Assembly: GCA_964636495.1 (NCBI GenBank)
Contig: CAZWSL010000012.1
Location: forward strand, 1-64,000
DNA: 64,000 bases
Reading direction: 5' to 3'
From: Desulfobacula sp964636495
GTDB lineage: Bacteria > Desulfobacterota > Desulfobacteria > Desulfobacterales > Desulfobacteraceae
Both the position numbers and the translations under genes were made by a program. Every line of letters starts with the position of its first letter. Positions within the stretch are counted from its first letter, which is position 1. Positions 8,580 to 15,237 of this stretch are shown here, in pieces. Below the pieces are notes generated by a model, which saw nothing but the letters and a program-made list of their open reading frames with translations, was not told the DNA's origin and made no database searches.

Positions 8580-9917
8580 ATGAATATTACAATTATCGGT
8601 ACAGGATATGTGGGACTCGTCACAGGAGCATGTTTTTCAGAAATGGGCAGCACGGTAACCTGTGTGGATGTGGATGAAGACAAAATAAAAAACCTTGAAA
8701 AAGGAATTCTGCCGATATATGAACCCGGTCTTGAAAATATTGTAGTACAGAACCATAAAGAGGGTGTGTTAAAATTTTCAACAAGCCTTGCCAGAGCTTC
8801 AGAAAATACCAATATATTTTTTATTGCAGTGGGAACACCTCCTGGAGAAAATGGTTCAGCTGATCTGCAGTATGTTTTGCAGGTAGCAGAGCAGATAGGT
8901 CAGATTATTGATGAATATTCAGTAATTGTCGACAAATCAACCGTACCTGTTGGAACTGCGGACAAGGTCAAGAAAACAATCCAGGATCAGCTGGATAAAC
9001 GGGGTGTCAGTGTCGAGTTTGATGTTGTCTCAAATCCGGAATTTTTAAAAGAGGGAGCAGCAGTCAACGATTTTCTAAAGCCGGATAGAATTATTGTGGG
9101 AGCAGATTCCAGGCGTGCTGTAAAAATTATGAGCCGATTGTATGCGCCTTTTTCCAGGAACAGGGAGAAACTGATTTTCATGAATGTGAGGGATGCTGAG
9201 ATGACAAAATATGCTGCAAATTCAATGCTGGCAACAAAAATTTCATTTATGAATGAAATTGCCAATATCTGTGAGCGCCTGGGAGTTGATGTGGAAAATG
9301 TCAGAAAGGGAATCGGGTCTGATACCCGCATCGGATACTCTTTTATCTATCCGGGATGCGGTTATGGCGGATCGTGTTTTCCAAAGGATGTCAAAGCGCT
9401 CATCCGTACAAGCCGTGATTCAGGGGTTGAACCCATCCTGCTGGATTCCGTTGAAAAGAGAAATAAAATGCAGAAAAATCTTCTTCCCGATAAAATTAAA
9501 AACCGTTTTGGAGATGATCTGTCCGGCAGAACATTCGGTATCTGGGGATTGTCATTCAAACCGGGTACAGATGATCTGCGTGAAGCTTCATCACATGTAC
9601 TTATAGAGCAGTTGTTTGAGGCAGGAGCAAAAATGAAAGCATATGATCCCGTTGCCATGGACCAGGCAGAAATAGAATTTTCCGAAAAGTGGTTTAAGAA
9701 CAGCCGGCTTGAATTTACAGATAATCAGTACAGTGCAACAGAAAATATTGATGCACTCATACTCGTTACAGAGTGGAAAACATTCAGACAGCCTGATTTC
9801 AGGCAGTTGTTAAAGAATATGAAAGGTAGAATCATATTTGACGGCAGAAACCAGTATGATCCTGAAGAGGTAAAGGAGTATGGATTTGAGTACCATGGAA
9901 TCGGCCGTGAAATATAA
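8580..9917 (+). CDS. ugd: UDP-glucose 6-dehydrogenase
   Basis: A 445-residue enzyme that oxidises UDP-glucose to UDP-glucuronate with two NAD+, supplying acidic sugar for the polysaccharide. It has the N-terminal 'ITIIGTGYVGLVTGACFSE' dinucleotide-binding motif, 'DKSTVPVGTADKV', 'SNPEFLKEGAAVNDF', the catalytic-Cys motif 'GYGGSCFPKD' and the C-terminal 'WGLSFKPGTDDLREA'. Length is normal. AGAAGGAGC lies a short distance upstream of ATG 8580. The 27-bp gap from the previous gene indicates the same transcript. A UDP-galacturonate or UDP-GlcNAc specificity within the same family is not excluded. Confidence 0.95.
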   Translation: MNITIIGTGYVGLVTGACFSEMGSTVTCVDVDEDKIKNLEKGILPIYEPGLENIVVQNHKEGVLKFSTSLARASENTNIFFIAVGTPPGENGSADLQYVLQVAEQIGQIIDEYSVIVDKSTVPVGTADKVKKTIQDQLDKRGVSVEFDVVSNPEFLKEGAAVNDFLKPDRIIVGADSRRAVKIMSRLYAPFSRNREKLIFMNVRDAEMTKYAANSMLATKISFMNEIANICERLGVDVENVRKGIGSDTRIGYSFIYPGCGYGGSCFPKDVKALIRTSRDSGVEPILLDSVEKRNKMQKNLLPDKIKNRFGDDLSGRTFGIWGLSFKPGTDDLREASSHVLIEQLFEAGAKMKAYDPVAMDQAEIEFSEKWFKNSRLEFTDNQYSATENIDALILVTEWKTFRQPDFRQLLKNMKGRIIFDGRNQYDPEEVKEYGFEYHGIGREI

Positions 9918-10923
9918 TATTGCGATAAACGGCTATGGCAGAATCGGTCGATGTGTATTAAGGGCATTATATGAATCTGACAGATTTTATGGAAAGTTCA
10001 ATCTTAAGGCAATCAATGAAATTGCTGATATCAGAACGATTTATCATCTGACAAAATTCGATTCAACCCATGGCCGGTTTCCTCTGCAGGTTAAAAACGG
10101 CCAGGATACCCTGAAGCTGGGAGATGATCATATTGCTGTCTTTCATGAGCAGAATATAGATAATCTTCCGTGGAGAGAGCTGGATATTGATATTGTTTTT
10201 GAATGCACCGGTTTTTATGATGACAGGAAATCAGCGTTAATGCATCTGCAGTCAGGTGCAAAAAAGGTTATTTTCTCCAATCCTGCAGAAGATGAGATGG
10301 ATGCCACAATCGTTTATGGGGTTAATCATAGGAGTCTTGAAAGAGATCACTCAATTATTTCCAATGCCTCATGTACAACAAACTGTGTTATTCCGGTTCT
10401 ATATGTCATTGATGAACACTTCGGGATTGAGAGCGGCTCAATCACAACCATTCATTCGGCAATGAATGACCAGCCTGTGATTGATGCCTATAATTCAGAT
10501 TTAAGAAAAACCCGTTCAGCCATACAGTCCATCATTCCTGTAAAAACAGAACTTGAAAAGGGTATCACCAGAATTCTGCCGTCAATGGAAGATAAATTTG
10601 AATCACTTGCAATAAGGGTTCCCACCATCAATGTCTCAATCATGGATATTGCTCTTCTGGTGGAAACCGGGACCGATGTCAGGGAGGTAAACAATATACT
10701 TACAGAAGCTTCAGATAATGGGTTAAAAAATATTCTGGGAGTGACAGATGAGGAGCTGGTATCATGTGATTTTAATCATGATGCCAGATCCTCAATCGTT
10801 GATCTTAACCAGACCCGCGTGAGCAGAGGCAGACTTATCAAAATTCAGGCCTGGTTTGATAATGAATGGGGGTATTCGAATCGTATGCTGGATACAGCCA
10901 TTGCCGCGTTTGAAGCAGAATAA
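9895..10923 (+). CDS. GAPDH-family dehydrogenase, closest in pattern to erythrose-4-phosphate dehydrogenase
   Basis: A protein of about 342 residues with 'INGYGRIGRCVLRALYES' at the N-terminus, active-site 'SNASCTTNC', and 'TTIHSAMNDQPVIDAYN' followed by 'KTRSAIQSIIPV'. The 'HSAMxDQxVIDAY' stretch is what I remember from Epd (D-erythrose-4-phosphate dehydrogenase, PLP synthesis) rather than from glycolytic GapA, which has 'HAYTxDQ'. It ends the glycan operon and overlaps ugd by 23 bp if ATG 9895 is used; GTG 9907 is also possible. A glycolytic or a sugar-aldehyde role cannot be excluded. Confidence 0.8.
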   Translation: MESAVKYNIAINGYGRIGRCVLRALYESDRFYGKFNLKAINEIADIRTIYHLTKFDSTHGRFPLQVKNGQDTLKLGDDHIAVFHEQNIDNLPWRELDIDIVFECTGFYDDRKSALMHLQSGAKKVIFSNPAEDEMDATIVYGVNHRSLERDHSIISNASCTTNCVIPVLYVIDEHFGIESGSITTIHSAMNDQPVIDAYNSDLRKTRSAIQSIIPVKTELEKGITRILPSMEDKFESLAIRVPTINVSIMDIALLVETGTDVREVNNILTEASDNGLKNILGVTDEELVSCDFNHDARSSIVDLNQTRVSRGRLIKIQAWFDNEWGYSNRMLDTAIAAFEAE

Positions 10924-10988
10924 AATAGTTAACAACCTTTTTAAAAATAACAATTGTTTCAATAAAACTGGCTGTTATTCAATAAATT

Positions 10989-11005
10989 GAGATCTTTGCA
11001 GGACG
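10989..11005 (+). repeat. Dispersed-repeat end, copy 1
   Basis: GAGATCTTTGCAGGACG matches the first 12 bases of the repeat end seen again at 11338, 49327 and 59535 (GAGATCTTTGCA). It lies between the stop of the GAPDH-like gene and the stop of the convergent STAS-like gene. It has the same orientation as the copy at 11338, so the two flank the STAS-like gene as direct copies. Confidence 0.5.
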
Positions 11006-11017
11006 TTTAATTTTGTC

Positions 11018-11332
11018 TTATTTTTTTTCTGAATGATTCACAATATAAGAAATTTTACTTGTAACATAATCATTATCTGAAATTAAAATAATTTTTTCCC
11101 AAAATTTTTTCCCCCCATATTTTCTGGCTATGCCACCGAAAGCCTCATCCAGAAAATCCCAGGGGTATCCAAGCACACCATCCAGCTCAATAGTTATTTT
11201 ATCATATGTTATAAAATTTTCTTCCAGGAATTCTTCCCTGAAATATTCTCCGGAAAATTCAGAAATTTTTTTTTCCCGGCCGCCTATGTATTTACTGAAA
11301 TCTTTACTGATATTTATGGTAAGTTCTTTCAT
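11018..11332 (-). CDS. STAS-like domain protein (DUF4325 type)
   Basis: A small cytoplasmic protein of about 104 residues starting MKELTINISKDF. 'ISEFSGEYFREEFLEE', 'ITIELDGVLGYPWDFLDEAFGG' and 'KIILISDN' fit the DUF4325 STAS-like pattern, in which a conserved Ser/Asp region around the 'Y-x-x-S/P-F-L-DE' helix resembles anti-sigma-factor antagonists. A longer start at 11407 would place the N-terminus inside the dispersed repeat, so ATG 11332 is preferred. No partner kinase is adjacent. The gene is AT-rich and bracketed by repeat copies at 10989 and 11338, which suggests it may have arrived by transfer. Its role is unknown. Confidence 0.65.
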   Translation of the reverse strand: MKELTINISKDFSKYIGGREKKISEFSGEYFREEFLEENFITYDKITIELDGVLGYPWDFLDEAFGGIARKYGGKKFWEKIILISDNDYVTSKISYIVNHSEKK

Positions 11333-11337
11333 AATCC

Positions 11338-11479
11338 GAGATCTTTGCATAATGCTTAATTCTGTTATAGTGCAAGGAGGATGGGAATTATAACCGGAGG
11401 AATACATTGAGTATTTTGAGGATAATAATTTTCATATTCCGTTGCAATTGGGCAAAAGAGGGTGTTATGCGAGGTCTTA
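11338..11479. repeat. MITE-like element with imperfect terminal inverted repeats
   Basis: The left end GAGATCTTTGCATAATGC (11338-11355) faces a right end at 11461-11479 whose reverse complement is AAGACCTCGCATAACACC. The outer 15 bases pair with a one-base gap. The first 66 bp (to 11403) align without gaps at roughly 80% identity to 45512-45577. No transposase is encoded. A further related block, whose complement is AAGATCTTTGGATAAC, lies at 11486-11501 against the cooC stop. This looks like a non-autonomous element or an IS-end remnant. Confidence 0.55.
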
Positions 11480-11499
11480 GTTGATGTTATCCAAAGATC

Positions 11500-12276
11500 T
11501 TAAAGCGCCAGGAGTTTGTCTGTAACTTCCTTAAGCTCTTCTGGTATGGATGTAATATCATCAAATGGACGGACACCCTCCCTGTCTGAATTCACAATTT
11601 CTTCATGTTCCGGAATGAATCCAAGGATTTTATGATCACCCATACCTTCTTCTATCAGCTGTCTGTCCCTTTCTGATCTTATCCTGTTTCCAAGCACTAC
11701 AATATTTTTAATTCCAATATCTCTGCCCAGCTGCCTTATCTTATCCGCAGCAACCCGGCTTCTTTTTCCCGGGTTTACAACAATCACAAGAGCATCTACA
11801 GAACCTGATGTCGCACGACCGAGATGTTCAATTCCTGCTTCCATATCCATAACAATCACTTCATTTCTTGCAAGTACAAGGTGATTCATAAGGGCTTTTA
11901 AAATTGTCGATTCAGGGCATATACAGCCTGATCCTCCCTTTTGTACGGTTCCCATGACAAGCAGTTTTACACCGTCTTTTTCAATGGAAAACCGCTCCGG
12001 AATATCATCAACCTTTGGATTCAAGGTGAAAAAGCCACCCATGGTTCCAGGCTGTGCACCTGTTCTCTCTGCAATTAAATCAGATAATTCAGAAACAGGC
12101 GTAATGGGTTGTGATTCATCAATACCCAGTCCTGCAGCAAGATTGGCAACAGGATCTGCATCTATTGCAATTACCTTTGTATCTTTATCAGATGCGGCAA
12201 TGGCTCTGGCAATTAAGGATGTTATAGTGGTTTTGCCAACTCCACCTTTACCACCAACAGCAATTTTTAAACTCAA
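11500..12276 (-). CDS. cooC: CO dehydrogenase maturation factor, nickel-inserting ATPase
   Basis: A 258-residue MinD/ParA-type ATPase that helps load nickel into CO dehydrogenase or acetyl-CoA synthase. It begins 'LKIAVGGKGGVGKTTITSLIARA', the deviant Walker A with the signature Lys. Switch I is 'VIAIDADPVANLAAGLG', and 'GSGCICPESTILKAL' holds the C-x-C pair that binds metal at the CooC dimer interface. 'EVIVMDMEAGIEHLGR' is the Walker B region. It is the last gene of the - strand acs cluster, 24 bp after the small gene at 12301-12618. The AcsF paralogue of acetogens is an equally valid name. Confidence 0.95.
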   Translation of the reverse strand: MSLKIAVGGKGGVGKTTITSLIARAIAASDKDTKVIAIDADPVANLAAGLGIDESQPITPVSELSDLIAERTGAQPGTMGGFFTLNPKVDDIPERFSIEKDGVKLLVMGTVQKGGSGCICPESTILKALMNHLVLARNEVIVMDMEAGIEHLGRATSGSVDALVIVVNPGKRSRVAADKIRQLGRDIGIKNIVVLGNRIRSERDRQLIEEGMGDHKILGFIPEHEEIVNSDREGVRPFDDITSIPEELKEVTDKLLAL

Positions 12277-12300
12277 AACGACACTCCATCATTATTTTAT

Positions 12301-12618
12301 TTACAATATCTGTTCTAATATCTTTCCCTTGTCATCCAGCAGAAAAATGTTGAATCTGTTTTCTTCTGCATGTCTGATCAAATCTTCTCCAATGACAGCC
12401 TGAACCTCATATTTCTCTTTCATAATATCTTTTGGCATTAAAAGAAAACACTGCTGTGCAGTCTCTTTTGTTTTAAAACATGGTATAAATGTGGACTGAG
12501 TTTCTTCATCACTGTATCCCAGAAGTTTTTCATCTGAAGTCCCAGGACTCTGAATCACAACATAATACCATGCTTCGTTTATCTGTTCTTTCAATTTAAA
12601 TGTTTCCCTTTGCTTCAT
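12301..12618 (-). CDS. Small protein of unknown function between acsE and cooC
   Basis: About 105 residues, starting MKQRETFKLKEQINEAWYY and ending near 'FNIFLLDDKGKILEQIL'. No signal peptide, membrane segment or Cys cluster is present. Several Trp/Tyr, one 'GYSDEETQSTFIPCFKTKETA' region and mixed charge suggest a small globular protein, possibly of the SseB-like or DUF type, though I do not recognise the family. A longer start at ATG 12651 would begin inside the terminator hairpin, so ATG 12618 is preferred. It sits 24 bp before cooC and probably shares its transcript, downstream of the acsE terminator. Confidence 0.7.
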   Translation of the reverse strand: MKQRETFKLKEQINEAWYYVVIQSPGTSDEKLLGYSDEETQSTFIPCFKTKETAQQCFLLMPKDIMKEKYEVQAVIGEDLIRHAEENRFNIFLLDDKGKILEQIL

Positions 12619-12630
12619 TCTTTTAAGAAA

Positions 12631-12664
12631 AAGCCCCAACTCTCTGTTCAAAGAGCTGGGGCTT
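12631..12664. terminator. Hairpin terminator/attenuator after acsE
   Basis: A stem AAGCCCCA(a/g)CTCT pairs with AGAGxTGGGGCTT around a short GTTCA loop. On the - strand it is followed by TTTTTCTT, which suits intrinsic termination of the acsD-cooS-acsB-acsC-acsE message about 85 bp after the acsE stop. Because two further - strand genes, including cooC, follow within 15 bp, it may act as a partial terminator that lowers cooC expression. Confidence 0.7.
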
Positions 12665-12749
12665 AATTTTTTCTCTATCAGTACTCTTTAATGATGAAAA
12701 TGAAAACTTAATTCAATAATCAAAAAAATACTGTTTTTGTCAGCTGATA

Positions 12750-13655
12750 TTAAATCTCAAGCCATGAATCAGAATAGAGGGTCTCACCCATAATGACCCT
12801 GTATGTTTTGACATAATCCTGAAGTTCCTTTTCAAGGCTTGCAATATCAGGCTGATCACCATCCATCATCCCATAAATCAGGTCAACAATATCTTGTCTT
12901 TCACCTTTTGCAATGCTGGTCTGCTGTGTGTCAAGGGGGTCTGCTATAACGGATTTCATTCCATATTTTTCCAGCATGACCATGTAGGTCTGGTTGAGGA
13001 TGCCGCGAAGATGCTCTGGAGGTCCATTGGATATATTGGAAAGTCCACAGGTGGATTTAGCACCCGGGGCTATGTCTTCAAGCATCATCTGAAAGTTTAA
13101 CAGACTCATTAACTGCTGTTGCTGAATATTGACAGGAGTTACAATACCGTCAACCCATATTTTTTCATTTGGAATGCCTGCTTCATTGGCAAAATAAAGC
13201 AGTTCCACGGCAAGGGCAGCCCTCTCATTTTCATCCCTTGGAAGACCGTCAGGGCCCCACATCAGGGCCACAAAATCAGCATCGTATTTAAGTGTCATGG
13301 GAACCATTGGTTCATATCTTTCAGGTCTTGCCATGATAGAGTTGACAATATGGGGTTTGTCAGCAGGTTTACACACTTTAAGTCCCTCTTCAATAGCATC
13401 AATATTTGATGTATCAAGGAGAAGAGGCATTCCTGGAACGGCTTCCTGGACGACATTAACAACCCACGGCATTAGCTCTTTACCAAATTTTTTTGCAGGT
13501 CCCAGGTTTATGTCAATATAATCCATGCCAAGCTCTTTCTGTCTTAAAACTTCTTTCTGAATTGGCTCGGGATTACGTTTGGCTGGATCTGCTTCTTTAA
13601 ATTCTTTTCCAATAACCGTGGAAATTACATTCAGACTTTCACCAAAAAGTATCAT
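12750..13655 (-). CDS. acsE: Methyltetrahydrofolate:corrinoid/iron-sulfur protein methyltransferase
   Basis: A 301-residue TIM-barrel enzyme that transfers the methyl group of methyl-THF to Co(I) of the corrinoid iron-sulfur protein. The opening 'ILFGESLNVISTVIGKEF', then 'MDYIDINLGPAKKFG', 'PLLLDTSNIDAIEEGL' and 'KSTCGLSNISNGPPE' are the pterin-binding motifs (the Asp and Asn that hold the folate). It lies on the - strand directly after acsC with an 89-bp gap that contains a hairpin. In a sulfate reducer the pathway may run oxidatively, removing the methyl group from the corrinoid protein. Confidence 0.93.
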   Translation of the reverse strand: MILFGESLNVISTVIGKEFKEADPAKRNPEPIQKEVLRQKELGMDYIDINLGPAKKFGKELMPWVVNVVQEAVPGMPLLLDTSNIDAIEEGLKVCKPADKPHIVNSIMARPERYEPMVPMTLKYDADFVALMWGPDGLPRDENERAALAVELLYFANEAGIPNEKIWVDGIVTPVNIQQQQLMSLLNFQMMLEDIAPGAKSTCGLSNISNGPPEHLRGILNQTYMVMLEKYGMKSVIADPLDTQQTSIAKGERQDIVDLIYGMMDGDQPDIASLEKELQDYVKTYRVIMGETLYSDSWLEI

Positions 13656-13690
13656 GTTTTTTTCCTTTTAAAATATAGTGTTATTTACTG

Positions 13691-13729
13691 CCCGGATAAA
13701 GAGCAGGCAGGCCTGATTTATTATCCGGG
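13691..13729. other. Intercistronic hairpin between acsC and acsE
   Basis: CCCGGATAA (13691-13699) and TTATCCGGG (13721-13729) form a perfect 9-bp stem, and the loop region contains GGCAGGCC. On the - strand it is not followed by a U-run, so termination is unlikely. An mRNA stabiliser or processing site that sets the ratio of AcsC to AcsE is a reasonable inference. Confidence 0.55.
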
Positions 13730-13744
13730 TTTTAAGTTATAAAA

Positions 13745-15085
13745 TTATCTTGCCTTCAGGAAAGCTGCAAGATGGGCAGCTTCTCTTGGACCGACTGTAA
13801 TGGTCCATCCTGGAAGTTCCTCTTCAACATCTCCTGCAATTGCAGCAGCATAGCCTGGAATAATCAGTTCAGTATGTTTTACCTTATCCATTATGCCGCA
13901 TTTTTTAACAAACAATCCAACATCATCACCGCCAAATTTACCGGCAGCCCATGCAGTCAGAACAGAGAGACCTTCAGAATCTTTTATCAACAGCCATGCA
14001 GGTACCTTGCTTGCTTCAATTTCACCTGACACAATAAAGTATGTCAATGCAAAGTTTGTGGTGACAAGCACAGGTGAATTCTCATCAGGATTTCCAATCT
14101 CAAAAATACCTTCAGTTACTGTCATAGGTCTTTGCGGATCAGTAAATATGTTGAGTCTTTCAAGCAGCAGCGGGAAGAGTGATTCAGTCGTAAAATCAGA
14201 CATGACAACAATTCCGCCGTATTTAGCAACAAACATTCCAGCAATAAGGGTTTCCATATCAAGGTTGGAAGCCATTTCACATGGAAATGAAATTGTCGGA
14301 AACCCAAGAGCTTTATTGGACGCTTTAAGGGCAGCACGCCTGATGGCAACCTGATCCTCCAGAGCCTGTTTGATCTCTCTTGCACCTGAGTCAAGGACAA
14401 GGTCTTTAAGGCCCATGCCGGTCAGTTTTTCTGTTAATGTCTGGAGGGTATCCACAGAATCCGCTTTAACAGCAAGGGGAAGATCATTCTCTTTTGCAAG
14501 GGCACCCATCTCATCAGCATTATCAGCAGTTGCTGCATATAACAGAGGCCGTTTGAATCCTGTTTTTTCAACAGCAGCTTTCATGACATCAAGGTCGTCA
14601 CTCATGAGAACCAGGTTGAATTCAGATTCTTTGGCTATTTTTTCAGCAGTGGCTGCAAATGCATCAGCACCATTTCCTGCATCTTTGACAGCAAGAAGCT
14701 CAGGTCTTAGATTCAGACCGACACGCTCATACTGGAATGCATTGTAAATTTTAAGCGTACTCTCCAGTTCACCTGAATCAATGTCTGAAGATACAGTAGC
14801 AGCAAGAACAGTTGGATTGAAAAATGTTTTTTCATGTCTGAAAAGAACTGTCTCACCACCTGCAGTGGTTTTTCTGACACCTTTTCCAAGGGCAACTGGA
14901 CGAATCGGAGGTGCAGAAGCTTCAGCAAGCTGCTCTTTTGCTTCATCAGAAACATAGGGGCAAGCATCGAGTTCTGCCTTCCCGGATGCAAGATTCATTG
15001 CAAAGGCAAGGCATGTAGGAACTCCGCACTCCTTGCAGTTGGTCTTGGGAAGGAGTTTAAATATCTGTATACCGGTTAATGCCAT
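13745..15085 (-). CDS. acsC: Corrinoid/iron-sulfur protein large subunit
   Basis: A 446-residue subunit that carries the cobamide and a [4Fe-4S] cluster and shuttles methyl groups between AcsE and AcsB. The N-terminal cluster motif has Cys17, Cys20, Cys25 and Cys42 ('KTNCKECGVPTCLAFAM' and 'ACPY'). A TIM-barrel middle follows, and a C-terminal corrinoid-binding domain ends 'GYAAAIAGDVEEELPGWTITVGPREA'. Length is as expected (about 445). It lies between acsB and acsE, with stem-loops in both flanking gaps. A ribosome site (GGAG) precedes ATG 15085. Confidence 0.95.
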   Translation of the reverse strand: MALTGIQIFKLLPKTNCKECGVPTCLAFAMNLASGKAELDACPYVSDEAKEQLAEASAPPIRPVALGKGVRKTTAGGETVLFRHEKTFFNPTVLAATVSSDIDSGELESTLKIYNAFQYERVGLNLRPELLAVKDAGNGADAFAATAEKIAKESEFNLVLMSDDLDVMKAAVEKTGFKRPLLYAATADNADEMGALAKENDLPLAVKADSVDTLQTLTEKLTGMGLKDLVLDSGAREIKQALEDQVAIRRAALKASNKALGFPTISFPCEMASNLDMETLIAGMFVAKYGGIVVMSDFTTESLFPLLLERLNIFTDPQRPMTVTEGIFEIGNPDENSPVLVTTNFALTYFIVSGEIEASKVPAWLLIKDSEGLSVLTAWAAGKFGGDDVGLFVKKCGIMDKVKHTELIIPGYAAAIAGDVEEELPGWTITVGPREAAHLAAFLKAR

Positions 15086-15177
15086 TTTTTTCTCCTTAAA
15101 TTTTTATATGAAACTTTTTACTCAAATCTGGTTACAGCGTTTTCCTGTTTCCAGTTTTTTGTTTTAAGTTTCCTGCA

Positions 15178-15223
15178 AAGGCAGGGCTTTCATAAAATTC
15201 TGGTGTAATTCAAGCCCTGCCTT
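15178..15223. other. Intercistronic hairpin between acsB and acsC
   Basis: AAGGCAGGGCTT (15178-15189 region) pairs perfectly over 12 bp with AAGCCCTGCCTT (15212-15223) around a loop of about 22 nt. There is no U-run after it on the - strand. It sits between two co-transcribed genes, so differential mRNA stability, rather than termination, is the likely effect. Confidence 0.6.
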
Positions 15224-15237
15224 AAATCGAATGTTAA

